DNA of 64,000 nt, taken from Sphingobacterium siyangense. GTDB lineage: Bacteria; Bacteroidota; Bacteroidia; Sphingobacteriales; Sphingobacteriaceae. Location of the stretch: contig NZ_VLKR01000003.1 of assembly GCF_007830445.1 (NCBI RefSeq), positions 186,001 through 250,000 on the forward strand, given 5' to 3'. Below, piece by piece: positions 27,605 to 37,293 of this stretch (position 1 is its first letter; each line of letters starts with the position of its first letter). The notes under the pieces are model-generated. The model ran no database searches. It was given only the letters and a program-made list of their open reading frames with translations, and was not told the DNA's origin. Made by a program: the position numbers and the translations under genes.

Positions 27605-27678
27605 TTTTAACAAACTACTTTATACCGATACGCGCAATCTGACGCCTGTACCACGGGTTAAAATTTTAGAAAGAGAAA

Positions 27679-28494
27679 ATGGAATTAATATTTATAGCTG
27701 GTTTTATATTAGCTGTTCTGGTCGGCCTGTCAATGGGTTTGATGGGTAGTGGCGGAAGCATTCTAACATTGCCAATATTTGTTTATATTTTTCATATAGA
27801 ACCTCAATATGCATTGGACTATTCGTTGTTTTCTATAGGAATATTAGCCTTGGTCGGATCAATTTCTCCGTTGAAAAAAAGAGAAATTGACCTGAAAACT
27901 ACGGCCATTTTTCTCTTTCCATCGCTAATTTCGGTCTATTTGACCAAGCGTTATCTCCTTGTAGCCATACCAGAGTCATTCCACCTGGGCGAAATAGCAA
28001 TCTCCAGAAACCATATCATCATGCTGCTTTTCTCGATTGTGATTTTGATTTCTGCGACAGCAATGGTACGAAGACGTAAACAGGTTCAGCACGATCGATT
28101 CAGGGGTGGAATTGGCCAGATTTTCAACGTTGTCCTCGTCGGATTGCTTGTCGGTATCATGACCGGCCTAGTGGGTGCAGGAGGAGGCTTTATCATTGTA
28201 CCGGCCCTCGTATTACTCTTAGGAATTCCACTTAAGCAGGCCATTGCCACTTCATTGTTTATCATCGGTTTAAACGCCTCATTCGGTTTGATCGCGAATT
28301 ATCAGTTCCTGGAACATATGAATTGGTTTATATTGGTTACCTTTACGTTAATCACTTTAATAGGCCTCCAGATTGGTTCCAAATGGAAAGACAAATTAGA
28401 TGCAGCAAAATTGAAAGGTATTTTTGGGTACTTTTTAATTAGTATTGGCATCCTAATCTTCGCTTTCGAATTCATTCAATTTGTAAATCATTAA
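27679..28494 (+). CDS. TauE/SafE-family sulfite/organosulfonate exporter
   Basis: 271 residues with about eight membrane segments in two related halves. Repeated Gly-rich motifs GLSMGLMGSGGSILTLP (~14-30) and VGIMTGLVGAGGGFIIVPAL (~158-177) mark the family. It probably exports sulfite formed by the downstream persulfide dioxygenase, or moves another sulfur anion. 74 bases after the second YeeE gene. Confidence 0.9.
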   Translation: MELIFIAGFILAVLVGLSMGLMGSGGSILTLPIFVYIFHIEPQYALDYSLFSIGILALVGSISPLKKREIDLKTTAIFLFPSLISVYLTKRYLLVAIPESFHLGEIAISRNHIIMLLFSIVILISATAMVRRRKQVQHDRFRGGIGQIFNVVLVGLLVGIMTGLVGAGGGFIIVPALVLLLGIPLKQAIATSLFIIGLNASFGLIANYQFLEHMNWFILVTFTLITLIGLQIGSKWKDKLDAAKLKGIFGYFLISIGILIFAFEFIQFVNH

Positions 28495-28505
28495 AATCAC
28501 ACGTT

Positions 28506-29903
28506 ATGTTTTTTCAACACATTTTTGAGTCATCTTTAGCACATTCGAGTTATATCATTGGTTGTCAAGCCAAGGGTGTAGCGCTAGTCATTGACCCTAA
28601 AAGAGATGTAGACAGCTATCTTGAGATTGCACAAAAGAATAATCTGACCATAACCCATATTGCGGAAACGCATATACATGCCGACTACCTTTCAGGTACG
28701 CTAGAGTTAGCCGCATTGACAGGCGCCCAACCTTATCTTTCCGATGAAGGTGGAGAAGATTGGGAATATGAATTTCCACATATTGGATTAAAACATGGAG
28801 ATCAATTTCAAGTTGGAAATCTGATTTTCCAAGTTATCCATACCCCTGGACATACGCCCGAGAGTATCAGTTTTGTATTGATTGATACGCCTGCAACCAT
28901 GGAGCCAGTCATGATATTTACAGGTGATTTTGTATTTGTTGGAGATATCGGACGCCCAGATCTGTTGGAAAATGCCGCGGGAATGATCGGAACCAAGGAA
29001 ATTGGAGCCCACCAAATGTACCAATCGTTGCAACATTTCTTGGCTCTACCTGATCATATTCAAGTATGGCCCGCACACGGGGCCGGATCCGCTTGTGGAA
29101 AGGCGCTAGGCGCCGTTCCGAGTTCAACAGTTGGTTATGAAAAAATACGCAACTGGGCGCTTCAATACCAAAACAACGAAACAGCCTTCGTGGAAGAGCT
29201 ATTATCAGGACAGCCCGAACCGCCACGCTATTTTGCCATGATGAAAAAACTCAACAAAATAGCACGGCCTTTGCAAACAGCAGTTCCTCAGTACAACAAG
29301 TTAACGAACAAAACTTTTCTGGATTTATACCACAAAGGAACAACTGTCATTGATACACGCCATAAGTTTGAGTTTGCCAAAGGATATCTCCCAAATAGCA
29401 TCAATATTCAGAATAACAAAACGTTTAATACCTGGGCTGGCTGGATCCTTAATTACACGGATCCCTTTATACTCATTGTAGAGGAAAGCCAATTGGACGA
29501 CATTGCCCGCAAGCTTATGCGCATTGGATTGGATCATGTCGCTGGATATGTTACGCCTGATACGATTCCTCATTTGGGGATTCCATTGGAACATCAGCAA
29601 CTCATCGGTTTCGAAGAGATGAATAGTGTATTGGGCAAATCCGACATCCAAATACTTGATGTGCGTAATGCCGCTGAGTTTTCAGAGGGCCATTTACCGC
29701 ATGCGACTCATATCTTTGTTGGTACAATTGCAGACAATCTTAACCAAATTGACCGAACTAAACAGCTATACCTGCATTGTCAGTCCGGAGACCGAGCAAC
29801 CATAGCGGCATCCATATTGGCGAAAAATGGTATTAAGGACGTCAAAATTTATAGTCCTTCCATCAATGAATGGAAATTAAAAGGTGGAACATTGGTACAA
29901 TAA
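28506..29903 (+). CDS. Metallo-beta-lactamase-fold persulfide dioxygenase fused to two rhodanese domains
   Basis: 465 residues. The MBL domain is ETHE1-like: THIHADYLSG, HTPGHTPES and TGDFVFVGDIGRPDL are the iron-site motifs of persulfide dioxygenases, which oxidise glutathione or similar persulfides to sulfite. The first rhodanese domain (~265-355) has no catalytic Cys and looks degenerate. The second (~370-465) has an intact loop LHCQSGDRATIA. Last gene of the operon with YeeE and TauE, giving uptake, persulfide handling, oxidation and export in one unit. Confidence 0.9.
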   Translation: MFFQHIFESSLAHSSYIIGCQAKGVALVIDPKRDVDSYLEIAQKNNLTITHIAETHIHADYLSGTLELAALTGAQPYLSDEGGEDWEYEFPHIGLKHGDQFQVGNLIFQVIHTPGHTPESISFVLIDTPATMEPVMIFTGDFVFVGDIGRPDLLENAAGMIGTKEIGAHQMYQSLQHFLALPDHIQVWPAHGAGSACGKALGAVPSSTVGYEKIRNWALQYQNNETAFVEELLSGQPEPPRYFAMMKKLNKIARPLQTAVPQYNKLTNKTFLDLYHKGTTVIDTRHKFEFAKGYLPNSINIQNNKTFNTWAGWILNYTDPFILIVEESQLDDIARKLMRIGLDHVAGYVTPDTIPHLGIPLEHQQLIGFEEMNSVLGKSDIQILDVRNAAEFSEGHLPHATHIFVGTIADNLNQIDRTKQLYLHCQSGDRATIAASILAKNGIKDVKIYSPSINEWKLKGGTLVQ

Positions 29904-29910
29904 CATATAC

Positions 29911-29949
29911 AAAAAGATCCCAGGGGAAATATTCCTGGGATCTCTTTGT
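29911..29949 (+). terminator. Terminator of the sulfur operon
   Basis: Perfect 10-bp stem AGATCCCAGG/CCTGGGATCT (29915-29924 with 29934-29943), then CTTTGT. The T tract is imperfect; bidirectional use with the facing gene is possible. Confidence 0.7.
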
Positions 29950-30028
29950 AAAGAACCAAGCTATACGATCGAATTTGAGCTGCCATTGCATATAATAAAG
30001 AGCAATTCAACTCGTCAGTATATTTCGT

Positions 30029-30886
30029 TTATAGACTATTTCTATTGATCCGCAAGAATTCGATAACCTCGTCTTTCTTCTCTTCCATCTTGCCTTTCTT
30101 TTCCGTAAATTGGTGATTATAGATGGTCAGATACTGATGGTCGTCCGTTTCAGATTCATATAATTCGGCAGTGGCAAAAGAGAAATGCTCTTCTTCATCC
30201 GAAAGATGGTCATACACATAGGCAAAATCATGATTACCCAAGGAGCTTACTACAGCATCTTTATCCGCCACGAATTTTAACCTTCCCGGCAATATTCGCT
30301 TATTCATCCATGCTTCGTCTTTTTCAGAAAAAGGATAAATAGTAATACCCCTGAATGCCATAATAATTGGGGTAATCAGAATAATACCCATTTCAATCGC
30401 CCACACGGCCCACAACATACCGCCCGAAACCGGACTCTTTTTCAAGGTAAAAGTGCCGACTTCATTTAAACCCTGCATCGCTTCCCAAATAAATGAAGGG
30501 TGTAAGAAAAATGCCTTGAACCCCTCCAGATTAAAAGACGATTTTACCCAGGTATCTCCGCCCATTGTCCCCTCCGCATTGTACATCAGCGACACAAAAA
30601 GAGCCCATTGGGCATAAAAGCCTAAAATTGCAATCAGCAAAGTAATCAATATTGCAATGCCCTTATTTCTTAATTTCCATTGTTTGAAACAGAAGTTAAG
30701 AACATAGAATATTCCAGCGCCAAATCCCAATGTAATAAATACATTAAAATAAATAATAGGAATAAACCATTGCAAAGCGATGTAAACAATTGCCAGGACA
30801 ATGGCACCCACTGTACCTAGCACAAGAGATCCAATAAATGCCAAAGCAGGAGCCTTTCCCGAGGGCTTATAATATAGATTTTCCAT
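30029..30886 (-). CDS. Multi-pass membrane protein of unknown function
   Basis: 285 residues. Start at ATG 30884-30886 (MENLYYKPSGKAP); the longer frame begins with TTG. Four hydrophobic segments (~15-38, ~44-70, ~80-105, ~160-182) are followed by a ~100-residue soluble, acidic C-terminus rich in Glu and Lys. I do not recognise the family. It faces the sulfur operon and is divergent from the M1 peptidase. Confidence 0.7.
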   Translation of the reverse strand: MENLYYKPSGKAPALAFIGSLVLGTVGAIVLAIVYIALQWFIPIIYFNVFITLGFGAGIFYVLNFCFKQWKLRNKGIAILITLLIAILGFYAQWALFVSLMYNAEGTMGGDTWVKSSFNLEGFKAFFLHPSFIWEAMQGLNEVGTFTLKKSPVSGGMLWAVWAIEMGIILITPIIMAFRGITIYPFSEKDEAWMNKRILPGRLKFVADKDAVVSSLGNHDFAYVYDHLSDEEEHFSFATAELYESETDDHQYLTIYNHQFTEKKGKMEEKKDEVIEFLRINRNSL

Positions 30887-31034
30887 AAAAACAGTAAAAT
30901 TGATTTTTAACTTAACAGATAAATCCCCTAACCAAAACCAAGCCAATTCTCCAAAGACCAGTCAATTTTCGTCAAGATTTGATGACATTAACTTCGTTAC
31001 ATTCGTTTAAGTGCCATTTATTGAGACAATTTTG

Positions 31035-31042
31035 TAAGTTTG
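31035..31042 (+). promoter_or_regulatory. -7 element of the M1 peptidase gene
   Basis: TAAGTTTG, only four bases before ATG 31047, implying a leaderless mRNA. Confidence 0.5.
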
Positions 31043-31046
31043 GGGC

Positions 31047-32924
31047 ATGAAAATCAAAATAATATCCTTTTTTACACTTGCATGTGTATTAAATATTTGG
31101 GGGGCAGTAGCGAAGGCCCAAAGAAAAGGATTCTGGCAACAGAAGGTTGACTACAACATGGATGTCAACGTGGATGAAAAAGCATATCAGTACGATGGAA
31201 AAATGACCTTGAAGTACAGCAATAATTCAGGGCAATCACTAAAAAAGGTATATTTCCATTTATATTTCAATGCGTTTCAACCAGGATCGATGATGGACTA
31301 TCGATTAAAAAACATAAGTGACCCCGACAAACGAATGGTCACTAACTTGGGTACAAAAGAAAAACCGGTATATCAAAGCCGTATCGGAGAACTGAAAGCC
31401 GATCAAACTGGTTATCAGAAAATTAAAACCCTAACAGTCAATGGTGCCAACACAACATTTAAAATTGATGGAACTATTTTGGAGGTAACTTTACCAGTTG
31501 CAATCCAAGATGGGGAAACAGCGCGTTTTGATATGGAATGGACCGCACAAGTTCCGGAACAAATCAGAAGAACTGGCCGAAATTCGGCCGAAGGTGTAGC
31601 ACTATCTATGGCGCAATGGTATCCGAAGATGGCTCAATTCGATGAATTCGGCTGGCATTTGGATGAATACACGGGCCGTGAATTTATTGCCCCTTTTGGC
31701 AACTTTGACGTTACCATACACCTCAATAAAAATTATGTCGTTGGTGCCTCAGGTGTTCTTCAAAATCCATCAGATGTCAAAGGTTATCAACAGAAAGCGA
31801 AAGTAAAAGCCGTCGACAATAAAGCAACCTGGCACTATAAGGCCCAAAATATCCACGATTTTGTATGGGCTGCAGACCCCAAGTTTGTCGTTGATTCCGC
31901 CTCAAGTAAAAATGGCATAAGAGTGTATACTGTGTTCTTGCCAACAGACAAAGAAGTGATCTCGAATTGGAAAACAGCAATAGGCCTATCTACCGAATTC
32001 TTTGACTTCTGTAGTGCGAAGTTTGGTAAATATCCATGGCCAACTTATACCATCATTCAAGGTGGAGATGGCGGAATGGAATATGGTACAGCTACCCTTA
32101 TCACAGGTGGCCGCAATCTAAAAAGCCTTGTCGGTGTAATATTCCATGAATCGGCACACTCTTGGTACCAACAATTGTTTGGAATCAACGAAACCGTCGA
32201 TGAATGGTTTGATGAAGGCTTCACATCCTATGTCGAGGAGTTGGCTATGCAGCATATCTTTGAAAAAAGAGGTGCCATAGCATCTAACCCGCAAATTGCA
32301 GCCTACCGTGGATATTATAAATTGGCCCTTTCAGGTAAAGAAGAACCGATGAGTTTACTGGCAGATTATTATAACACCAACTATGGCTACAGCAACGAAG
32401 CGTACAACAAAGGTGCCGTGCTTGCAGAACAGTTGGGTTATATTATTGGTCAGGAAAATTTAGAAAAAACCTTCTTGAAATTCTATGACATCTGGAAGTT
32501 TAAACATCCGACACCAAATGATTTCAAACGCGTTGCTGAAGATGTTTCCGGTATCAACTTAAAATGGTATTTCAATCTGTTTATCAATACAACACGTCAA
32601 ATCGATTACGCCATTGAAAAAGTAACAGATACAGAAATCCTATTGGCCAATAAGTCCAATTTTGCCATGCCACTGGATGTTCTGGTAGAATACACCGATG
32701 GAAGCAAAGAATTATTTTATATCCCTTTGCGTGAAATGCGTGGAGAAAAACCGGAAGAGCATTTTGACATTTACAAAGGTGTTAAAAGAACCGTGCTTGA
32801 GGATTGGTTCTGGACCAAACCCGACTATACTATCCATGTATCGAAAACACCAAAAACGGTAACAATTGATCCTTCATTGCGATTAGCGGATGTAGAATCG
32901 GCAAACAACAGTTTTAGTAAGTAA
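31047..32924 (+). CDS. M1-family metallopeptidase, secreted
   Basis: 625 residues with a signal peptide ending AKAQ (~25). Zinc-peptidase core: substrate motif GGMEYG (a GAMEN variant), HESAH metal site and the third ligand Glu in DEWFDEGFTSY exactly 18 residues later, the gluzincin pattern of M1 aminopeptidases. Catalytic Tyr region YSNEAYNKGAVLAEQL. Expected to trim peptides in the periplasm. Monocistronic; strong terminator follows. Confidence 0.93.
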   Translation: MKIKIISFFTLACVLNIWGAVAKAQRKGFWQQKVDYNMDVNVDEKAYQYDGKMTLKYSNNSGQSLKKVYFHLYFNAFQPGSMMDYRLKNISDPDKRMVTNLGTKEKPVYQSRIGELKADQTGYQKIKTLTVNGANTTFKIDGTILEVTLPVAIQDGETARFDMEWTAQVPEQIRRTGRNSAEGVALSMAQWYPKMAQFDEFGWHLDEYTGREFIAPFGNFDVTIHLNKNYVVGASGVLQNPSDVKGYQQKAKVKAVDNKATWHYKAQNIHDFVWAADPKFVVDSASSKNGIRVYTVFLPTDKEVISNWKTAIGLSTEFFDFCSAKFGKYPWPTYTIIQGGDGGMEYGTATLITGGRNLKSLVGVIFHESAHSWYQQLFGINETVDEWFDEGFTSYVEELAMQHIFEKRGAIASNPQIAAYRGYYKLALSGKEEPMSLLADYYNTNYGYSNEAYNKGAVLAEQLGYIIGQENLEKTFLKFYDIWKFKHPTPNDFKRVAEDVSGINLKWYFNLFINTTRQIDYAIEKVTDTEILLANKSNFAMPLDVLVEYTDGSKELFYIPLREMRGEKPEEHFDIYKGVKRTVLEDWFWTKPDYTIHVSKTPKTVTIDPSLRLADVESANNSFSK

Positions 32925-32969
32925 CTAAATATACTTCCCATTATCCGAACAGATGGGAAAATCAAGACA

Positions 32970-33014
32970 GCTTCCAAACCCAATATATATGACGCGGTTT
33001 GGAAGCCGTTTTTT
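32970..33014 (+). terminator. Terminator of the M1 peptidase gene
   Basis: Perfect 11-bp stem GCTTCCAAACC/GGTTTGGAAGC (32970-32980 with 32996-33006), 15-base loop, then CGTTTTTT. A second, weaker hairpin TTCCCAT/ATGGGAA lies just upstream (32935-32959). Confidence 0.85.
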
Positions 33015-33025
33015 AATTCCGTGGC

Positions 33026-34147
33026 TTATATACTCTTAAGAGGAATAACCATATTCCATGTACGTTCAAATTGATAGGGCTCTGAACCATCCCCGGTTGC
33101 CGCAAACAAATGAGTAGGCTTCCCATTTTCAAATAGTAAAAACGGTCGTTCAAAATTGGCCTGATGACTCGTCGTGCCATCATCCCATTGAATTGTTTTA
33201 GAATAAGCTTTTACAGACTTCGAAAGATGCCAATCTATGCCATCTTTGGAATAAGCATGTATCCCGCCACCCTCTTCACCGCAGATCTTTCCGTAACGGT
33301 CCTTCATAATAAGTTCAAACTGCTGACCGTTATACCAGACAAATGGATCTTCTACATCGTTTTCATGGTTTTGGTCTGTATGAAATGAAAAAATAGGCTT
33401 GTCCGATAAACGGCGATAAGGTCCGAGGAAAGAATCCGCTTGCGCGGCTCCCAATAAAAGTGGTGGATTATAATTTACTGGGGAAGATTTATAAACTAAA
33501 TAAACCTTTCCGTTCGGTAAGACAACTGGCGAAGGATTTGATGTAATGGAGGCATCCCATTCCCCTTTACGGGGATTCAGAATCGGTTGATCAACTCTCT
33601 TCCATGGCCCTGCAATTGACTTGGAATAGGCCATCCCAATACGTTTATGCATCCAGGCTTTCTGGCCTAAGCCCGACTCCCATACATTTTCTGTAAAAGA
33701 GGGATTTGGTTCGTCATAGTTATTGCCAAAGTAATAAAGCACATAATAGTCACCATTTTTTACAATTCGAGGATTGTGTGTCGTACAGCCATCAAAATAT
33801 TGCTTCCCCCGAGCAGGCAGTACAACTTCAACAAATTCGTATGGCCCTTCAGCGGTATCTGAAATAGCCCTGACGACTTCGGAATTTGTCACCCAATTAC
33901 CAAAGCCATATTGTTTGCTCCAACGCGAAGCAAACATATGATATCGTCCATCTTCTCCTTTTATGACCGATGGATCCCAAATCCAATAATCTTTCATCGC
34001 AAATCCTCCTCCTTTTGGCGCCGGTAATAACTTATCTATAAAGGAGTCTTCAAGACTGTCCCCCAAAGCATATCCATGGTTTGAAAATAGGAAGAAGCCA
34101 GAAACACCGGCTACATTTTTTAGAAAGTCTCGACGAGAGGTTTTCAT
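33026..34147 (-). CDS. Tat-exported five-bladed-propeller glycoside hydrolase-like protein
   Basis: 373 residues. Textbook Tat signal: SRRDFLK at 4-10, then a hydrophobic run to ~27. The rest shows the repeated blade pattern of GH43/GH117-type propellers: DPSVIKGEDGRYHMFASRW, NPRIVKNGDYYVLYYFG, SNPSPVVLPNGKVYLVYKSS, EDPFVWYNGQQFELIMKDRYG. Asp and Glu in DPSV and VEDPF are candidate catalytic residues. Substrate unknown. It proves by its signal that the organism exports folded proteins by Tat, relevant to UreC. Confidence 0.85.
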   Translation of the reverse strand: MKTSRRDFLKNVAGVSGFFLFSNHGYALGDSLEDSFIDKLLPAPKGGGFAMKDYWIWDPSVIKGEDGRYHMFASRWSKQYGFGNWVTNSEVVRAISDTAEGPYEFVEVVLPARGKQYFDGCTTHNPRIVKNGDYYVLYYFGNNYDEPNPSFTENVWESGLGQKAWMHKRIGMAYSKSIAGPWKRVDQPILNPRKGEWDASITSNPSPVVLPNGKVYLVYKSSPVNYNPPLLLGAAQADSFLGPYRRLSDKPIFSFHTDQNHENDVEDPFVWYNGQQFELIMKDRYGKICGEEGGGIHAYSKDGIDWHLSKSVKAYSKTIQWDDGTTSHQANFERPFLLFENGKPTHLFAATGDGSEPYQFERTWNMVIPLKSI

Positions 34148-34522
34148 ACGTTTTACATTTATTAGAAGAAAATAATTCGTTCTTTAATCTATTTGATAGG
34201 CTCCCATGAAATAATTTAAACGCGGCTGGTACCGATAGCTTTTTTATTTCTAGAAGGAAACCTTTGAATTCACTCCTCCTTCATCTGACATTAGGTGCTA
34301 TATTGGTGCTTTCTACTAACAAATATTGACGACAAGATAAAGAATAACTAGCTTGCTGTCAACCATCTTTTAGATGATTCTTCCATCCTATTGCACTTTC
34401 TTTTTAAATCACTTCGTGTGCAGACAGAAGAGTCCGACGAATATTTCTGGATACATCGTCGAGAAAGAAGAAATAATACGAATAAGAAGCGAAGTTGGTC
34501 AGGTCTTGGTATATTTGTCCCC
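34148..34522. other. Intergenic region upstream of hemW (375 bases)
   Basis: It lies between the divergent glycosidase-like gene and hemW. A 44-codon upward extension of hemW through this DNA is rejected because the -7 box lies inside it. Apart from that promoter I see no gene, RNA or repeat. Confidence 0.5.
34510..34517 (+). promoter_or_regulatory. -7 element of hemW
   Basis: TATATTTG, five bases before ATG 34523; leaderless-type arrangement that fixes the start. Confidence 0.5.
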
Positions 34523-35650
34523 ATGATTTATGTCCATATCCCCTTTTGTAAACAGGCTTGTCATTACTGTGACTTCCATTTTAGCACTTCACTACAATAC
34601 AAAAGTGAGATGATCAATGCCATACGACGGGAAATCGAGCTCAGAGCAGCCTATTTGGAAGACAAAAAGGTCGAATCGATCTATTTTGGTGGTGGCACGC
34701 CATCCTTATTGGAAGCTGAAGAGATCGCACGGATCATCGATACGATAGCAATGCATTTTGACATCGTAAATCAGGCTGAAATTACGCTGGAAGCAAACCC
34801 CGACGATCTAAATGCGGCCAAAGTAAACAGTCTGCGGAATACAGCAATCAATCGATTCAGCATAGGCATACAGTCTTTCTTTGAAGAGGATCTTAAATGG
34901 ATGAACAGAGCACATAATCAGCAGGAAGCACTGGCTTCTATCATGCGGGTGCAAGATGCGGGCTTTGAAAATATTACCTGTGATCTTATTTATGGCTACC
35001 CACTGTTGACTGATGAGAAATGGCGCCACAATATGCAACAGCTGATTGACTTTGAAATTCCCCATATTTCTTCGTATTCCATGACCGTAGAAAATAAGAC
35101 AGCATTGGATCACTTTATTAAAAAAGGCTTAAGTCCAGCTATAGATTCAGATCAGGCAGCGGATCAGATGAGTCTTCTTATCCATACATTGAAAGCCGCG
35201 GGATATGAACAATATGAAATTTCCAATTTTGCAAAAAATGGCCTTTATGCACGTCACAACACAAATTATTGGAAAGGTAAACATTATCTTGGTATAGGCC
35301 CTTCAGCGCATTCGTTCAATGGAACTTCCAGATCCTGGAATGTTTCCAACAACGCGAAATATATGACCTCAATCAATTCAAACCAACTTCCCCTGGAAAT
35401 TGAGGAGCTTTCTACGCTGGACCAGATCAACGAAAGTATCATGACTTCGCTGAGAACCATGTGGGGACTGGATTTGATTGCGCTGGAAAGCAAATTCGGG
35501 CAATCTGTCAAAAACCGAGTCCTAAAGGATGCTGAACCATTTCTAGGAGAGAAAAATCTCGTTTTGGAAGAAAACAAATTACGCTTGACAGATCCGGGTA
35601 AATTAATGGCTGATCATATCATGTCCGAATTATTTATAATAGAGGATTAA
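34523..35650 (+). CDS. hemW: Radical-SAM heme chaperone HemW
   Basis: 375 residues, related to coproporphyrinogen III dehydrogenase HemN but shorter, as in HemW. It begins MIYVHIPFCKQACHYCDFHFS, giving the CX3CX2C cluster without the extra HemN Cys. GGGTPS, ITLEANPDDL, RFSIGIQSFFEEDL and YEISNFAKNG follow. Inserts heme into respiratory enzymes rather than oxidising coproporphyrinogen in characterised members. No hem genes are adjacent. Confidence 0.92.
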   Translation: MIYVHIPFCKQACHYCDFHFSTSLQYKSEMINAIRREIELRAAYLEDKKVESIYFGGGTPSLLEAEEIARIIDTIAMHFDIVNQAEITLEANPDDLNAAKVNSLRNTAINRFSIGIQSFFEEDLKWMNRAHNQQEALASIMRVQDAGFENITCDLIYGYPLLTDEKWRHNMQQLIDFEIPHISSYSMTVENKTALDHFIKKGLSPAIDSDQAADQMSLLIHTLKAAGYEQYEISNFAKNGLYARHNTNYWKGKHYLGIGPSAHSFNGTSRSWNVSNNAKYMTSINSNQLPLEIEELSTLDQINESIMTSLRTMWGLDLIALESKFGQSVKNRVLKDAEPFLGEKNLVLEENKLRLTDPGKLMADHIMSELFIIED

Positions 35651-35754
35651 CAAATAAATCGCTAATATTTTATTAAAATAATAATATTACAAGTATTTAC
35701 ATTTAAAAAATTACGAAAATAAAAATATAAATCTATTTTTTAGGCGGTTTGTAC

Positions 35755-35762
35755 TATGTTTG
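35755..35762 (+). promoter_or_regulatory. -7 element of the GAPDH gene
   Basis: TATGTTTG, 22 bases before ATG 35785. Confidence 0.5.
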
Positions 35763-35784
35763 CAACATAATCTATTATAAAATT

Positions 35785-37236
35785 ATGATGTCACACAAGC
35801 CATCTTTTGATTTAGAGATCAAAAGTTACAGAGAGCAACAAAACGCTGCCGTAAGCTTAATTCAAATTGTCAGTAACCTGTGGTATAACCACGCTATTGA
35901 ACTTGTATTTTTTAGAAATCAACTCATTGATGTAAAATCGAGTTCAATTCTCAACCTGATCAAGGAAAGCGTCCTCCTTACCGACGAGCCATTCAATATT
36001 TTTGACACCCTCCACGTGGCACAGGTATTGGAAAAACTAACCCTATCACCTGCGCGTATCGATATCGGAAAACTTACCTTACAGGTCAAGAAACAGACTA
36101 TTGAAAACAACGATCTACCTAGTTTTATTACAAATGAATTAAAAGATATCAATCAACAAGCGGAATTAAAACCACGCGATGTTGTGCTTTATGGATTTGG
36201 CCGTATCGGCCGTTTACTCGCCCGAGAGCTTATGCATAAAGCCGGTGCTGGACAGCAGCTTCGCCTTCGTGCCATTGTAACACGGGACGCCAATGATAGC
36301 AAGTCCATATTGAAAAGAGCGACACTATTAAAAACAGATTCCATACATGGTGCGTTCGAAGGCGACGTACAGGTCGACATTCCAAATCAGGCTCTTATTA
36401 TCAATGGCATCACTGTCCACCTTATCTCTGCCAAACAGCCAGAGGATATTGATTATACTTATTATGGAATACAGCATGCTTTAGTCGTCGACAATACGGG
36501 TGCTTTTCGAGATGAGCAAGAACTGAGTCGCCACCTGAAATCCAGAGGTGCCGCCCAAGTTTTATTGACAGCACCCGGAAAAGGTGTTCCAAATATCGTA
36601 TATGCTGTCAACGAAAATGATATTGACGTGGAACAGCATGCGATATTTTCCGCCGCTTCCTGTACGACCAACGCAATCTCTCCTATTTTGGCGGTCCTTG
36701 AAAATAGAATAGGTATTGAAAAAGGGCATATCGAAACCATACATTCCTATACCAACGATCAGAACCTTGTCGACAATATGCACAAGAAGTCCAGAAGAGG
36801 GCGTGCCGCAGCGCTCAATATGGTGATCACAGAAACTGGAGCGGGGACTGCCGTTTCAAAAGTATTGCCTTCATTGAAGGGCAAACTGACCTCCAATGCC
36901 ATTCGCGTTCCCGTACCAAATGGATCATTGGCAATTTTAAATCTCGAAATTAAATCTAAAACTACCGTCGAAGAAATCAATGCACTTTTAAAAGAGGCAT
37001 CACTACAGGGTGACCTTGTCGAACAGATTAAATTTTCTAAAGACAATGAACTCGTTTCTTCCGATATCATAGGCTCCACTGCCGCTGCGATCGTGGATGC
37101 TCCAGCGACGATAGTCTCGTCAGATGGTAGGAATGTCATCCTATATGTCTGGTACGACAATGAATACGGATATTCTCATCAGGTAATGCGCTTATCTCGT
37201 CATATTACTGGCGTAAGAAGGTATACATATTATTAG
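35785..37236 (+). CDS. Glyceraldehyde-3-phosphate dehydrogenase, long form
   Basis: 484 residues, ~145 longer than ordinary GAPDH. The NAD(P)-binding GFGRIGR appears only at 137-143; before it is a helical N-terminal domain with no recognised function. The catalytic motif SAASCTTNAISP, SYTNDQNLVDNMHKKSRRGRAAALN and the terminal VWYDNEYGYSHQV are intact. This long class is known from Bacteroidota and some gammaproteobacteria. Two adjacent ATGs (35785, 35788) are possible starts. Monocistronic, ended by the bidirectional terminator at 37248-37293. Confidence 0.92.
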   Translation: MMSHKPSFDLEIKSYREQQNAAVSLIQIVSNLWYNHAIELVFFRNQLIDVKSSSILNLIKESVLLTDEPFNIFDTLHVAQVLEKLTLSPARIDIGKLTLQVKKQTIENNDLPSFITNELKDINQQAELKPRDVVLYGFGRIGRLLARELMHKAGAGQQLRLRAIVTRDANDSKSILKRATLLKTDSIHGAFEGDVQVDIPNQALIINGITVHLISAKQPEDIDYTYYGIQHALVVDNTGAFRDEQELSRHLKSRGAAQVLLTAPGKGVPNIVYAVNENDIDVEQHAIFSAASCTTNAISPILAVLENRIGIEKGHIETIHSYTNDQNLVDNMHKKSRRGRAAALNMVITETGAGTAVSKVLPSLKGKLTSNAIRVPVPNGSLAILNLEIKSKTTVEEINALLKEASLQGDLVEQIKFSKDNELVSSDIIGSTAAAIVDAPATIVSSDGRNVILYVWYDNEYGYSHQVMRLSRHITGVRRYTYY

Positions 37237-37247
37237 CATCAAACTTT

Positions 37248-37293
37248 AAAAATATAAGCGGTAGTTCGTTGTGCAATTACCGTTTATATTTTT
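37248..37293. terminator. Bidirectional terminator between GAPDH and waaA genes
   Basis: 16-bp stem with one G-T pair (37248-37263 with 37278-37293; core CGGTA/TACCG, outer arms A-rich and T-rich), so it reads as a T-tailed hairpin on both strands. It overlaps the waaA stop. Confidence 0.8.

Noticed and set aside
34391..34522. 44-residue N-terminal extension of HemW
   Set aside because: The -7 element TATATTTG lies inside it and HemW proteins begin at MIYVHIPFC.
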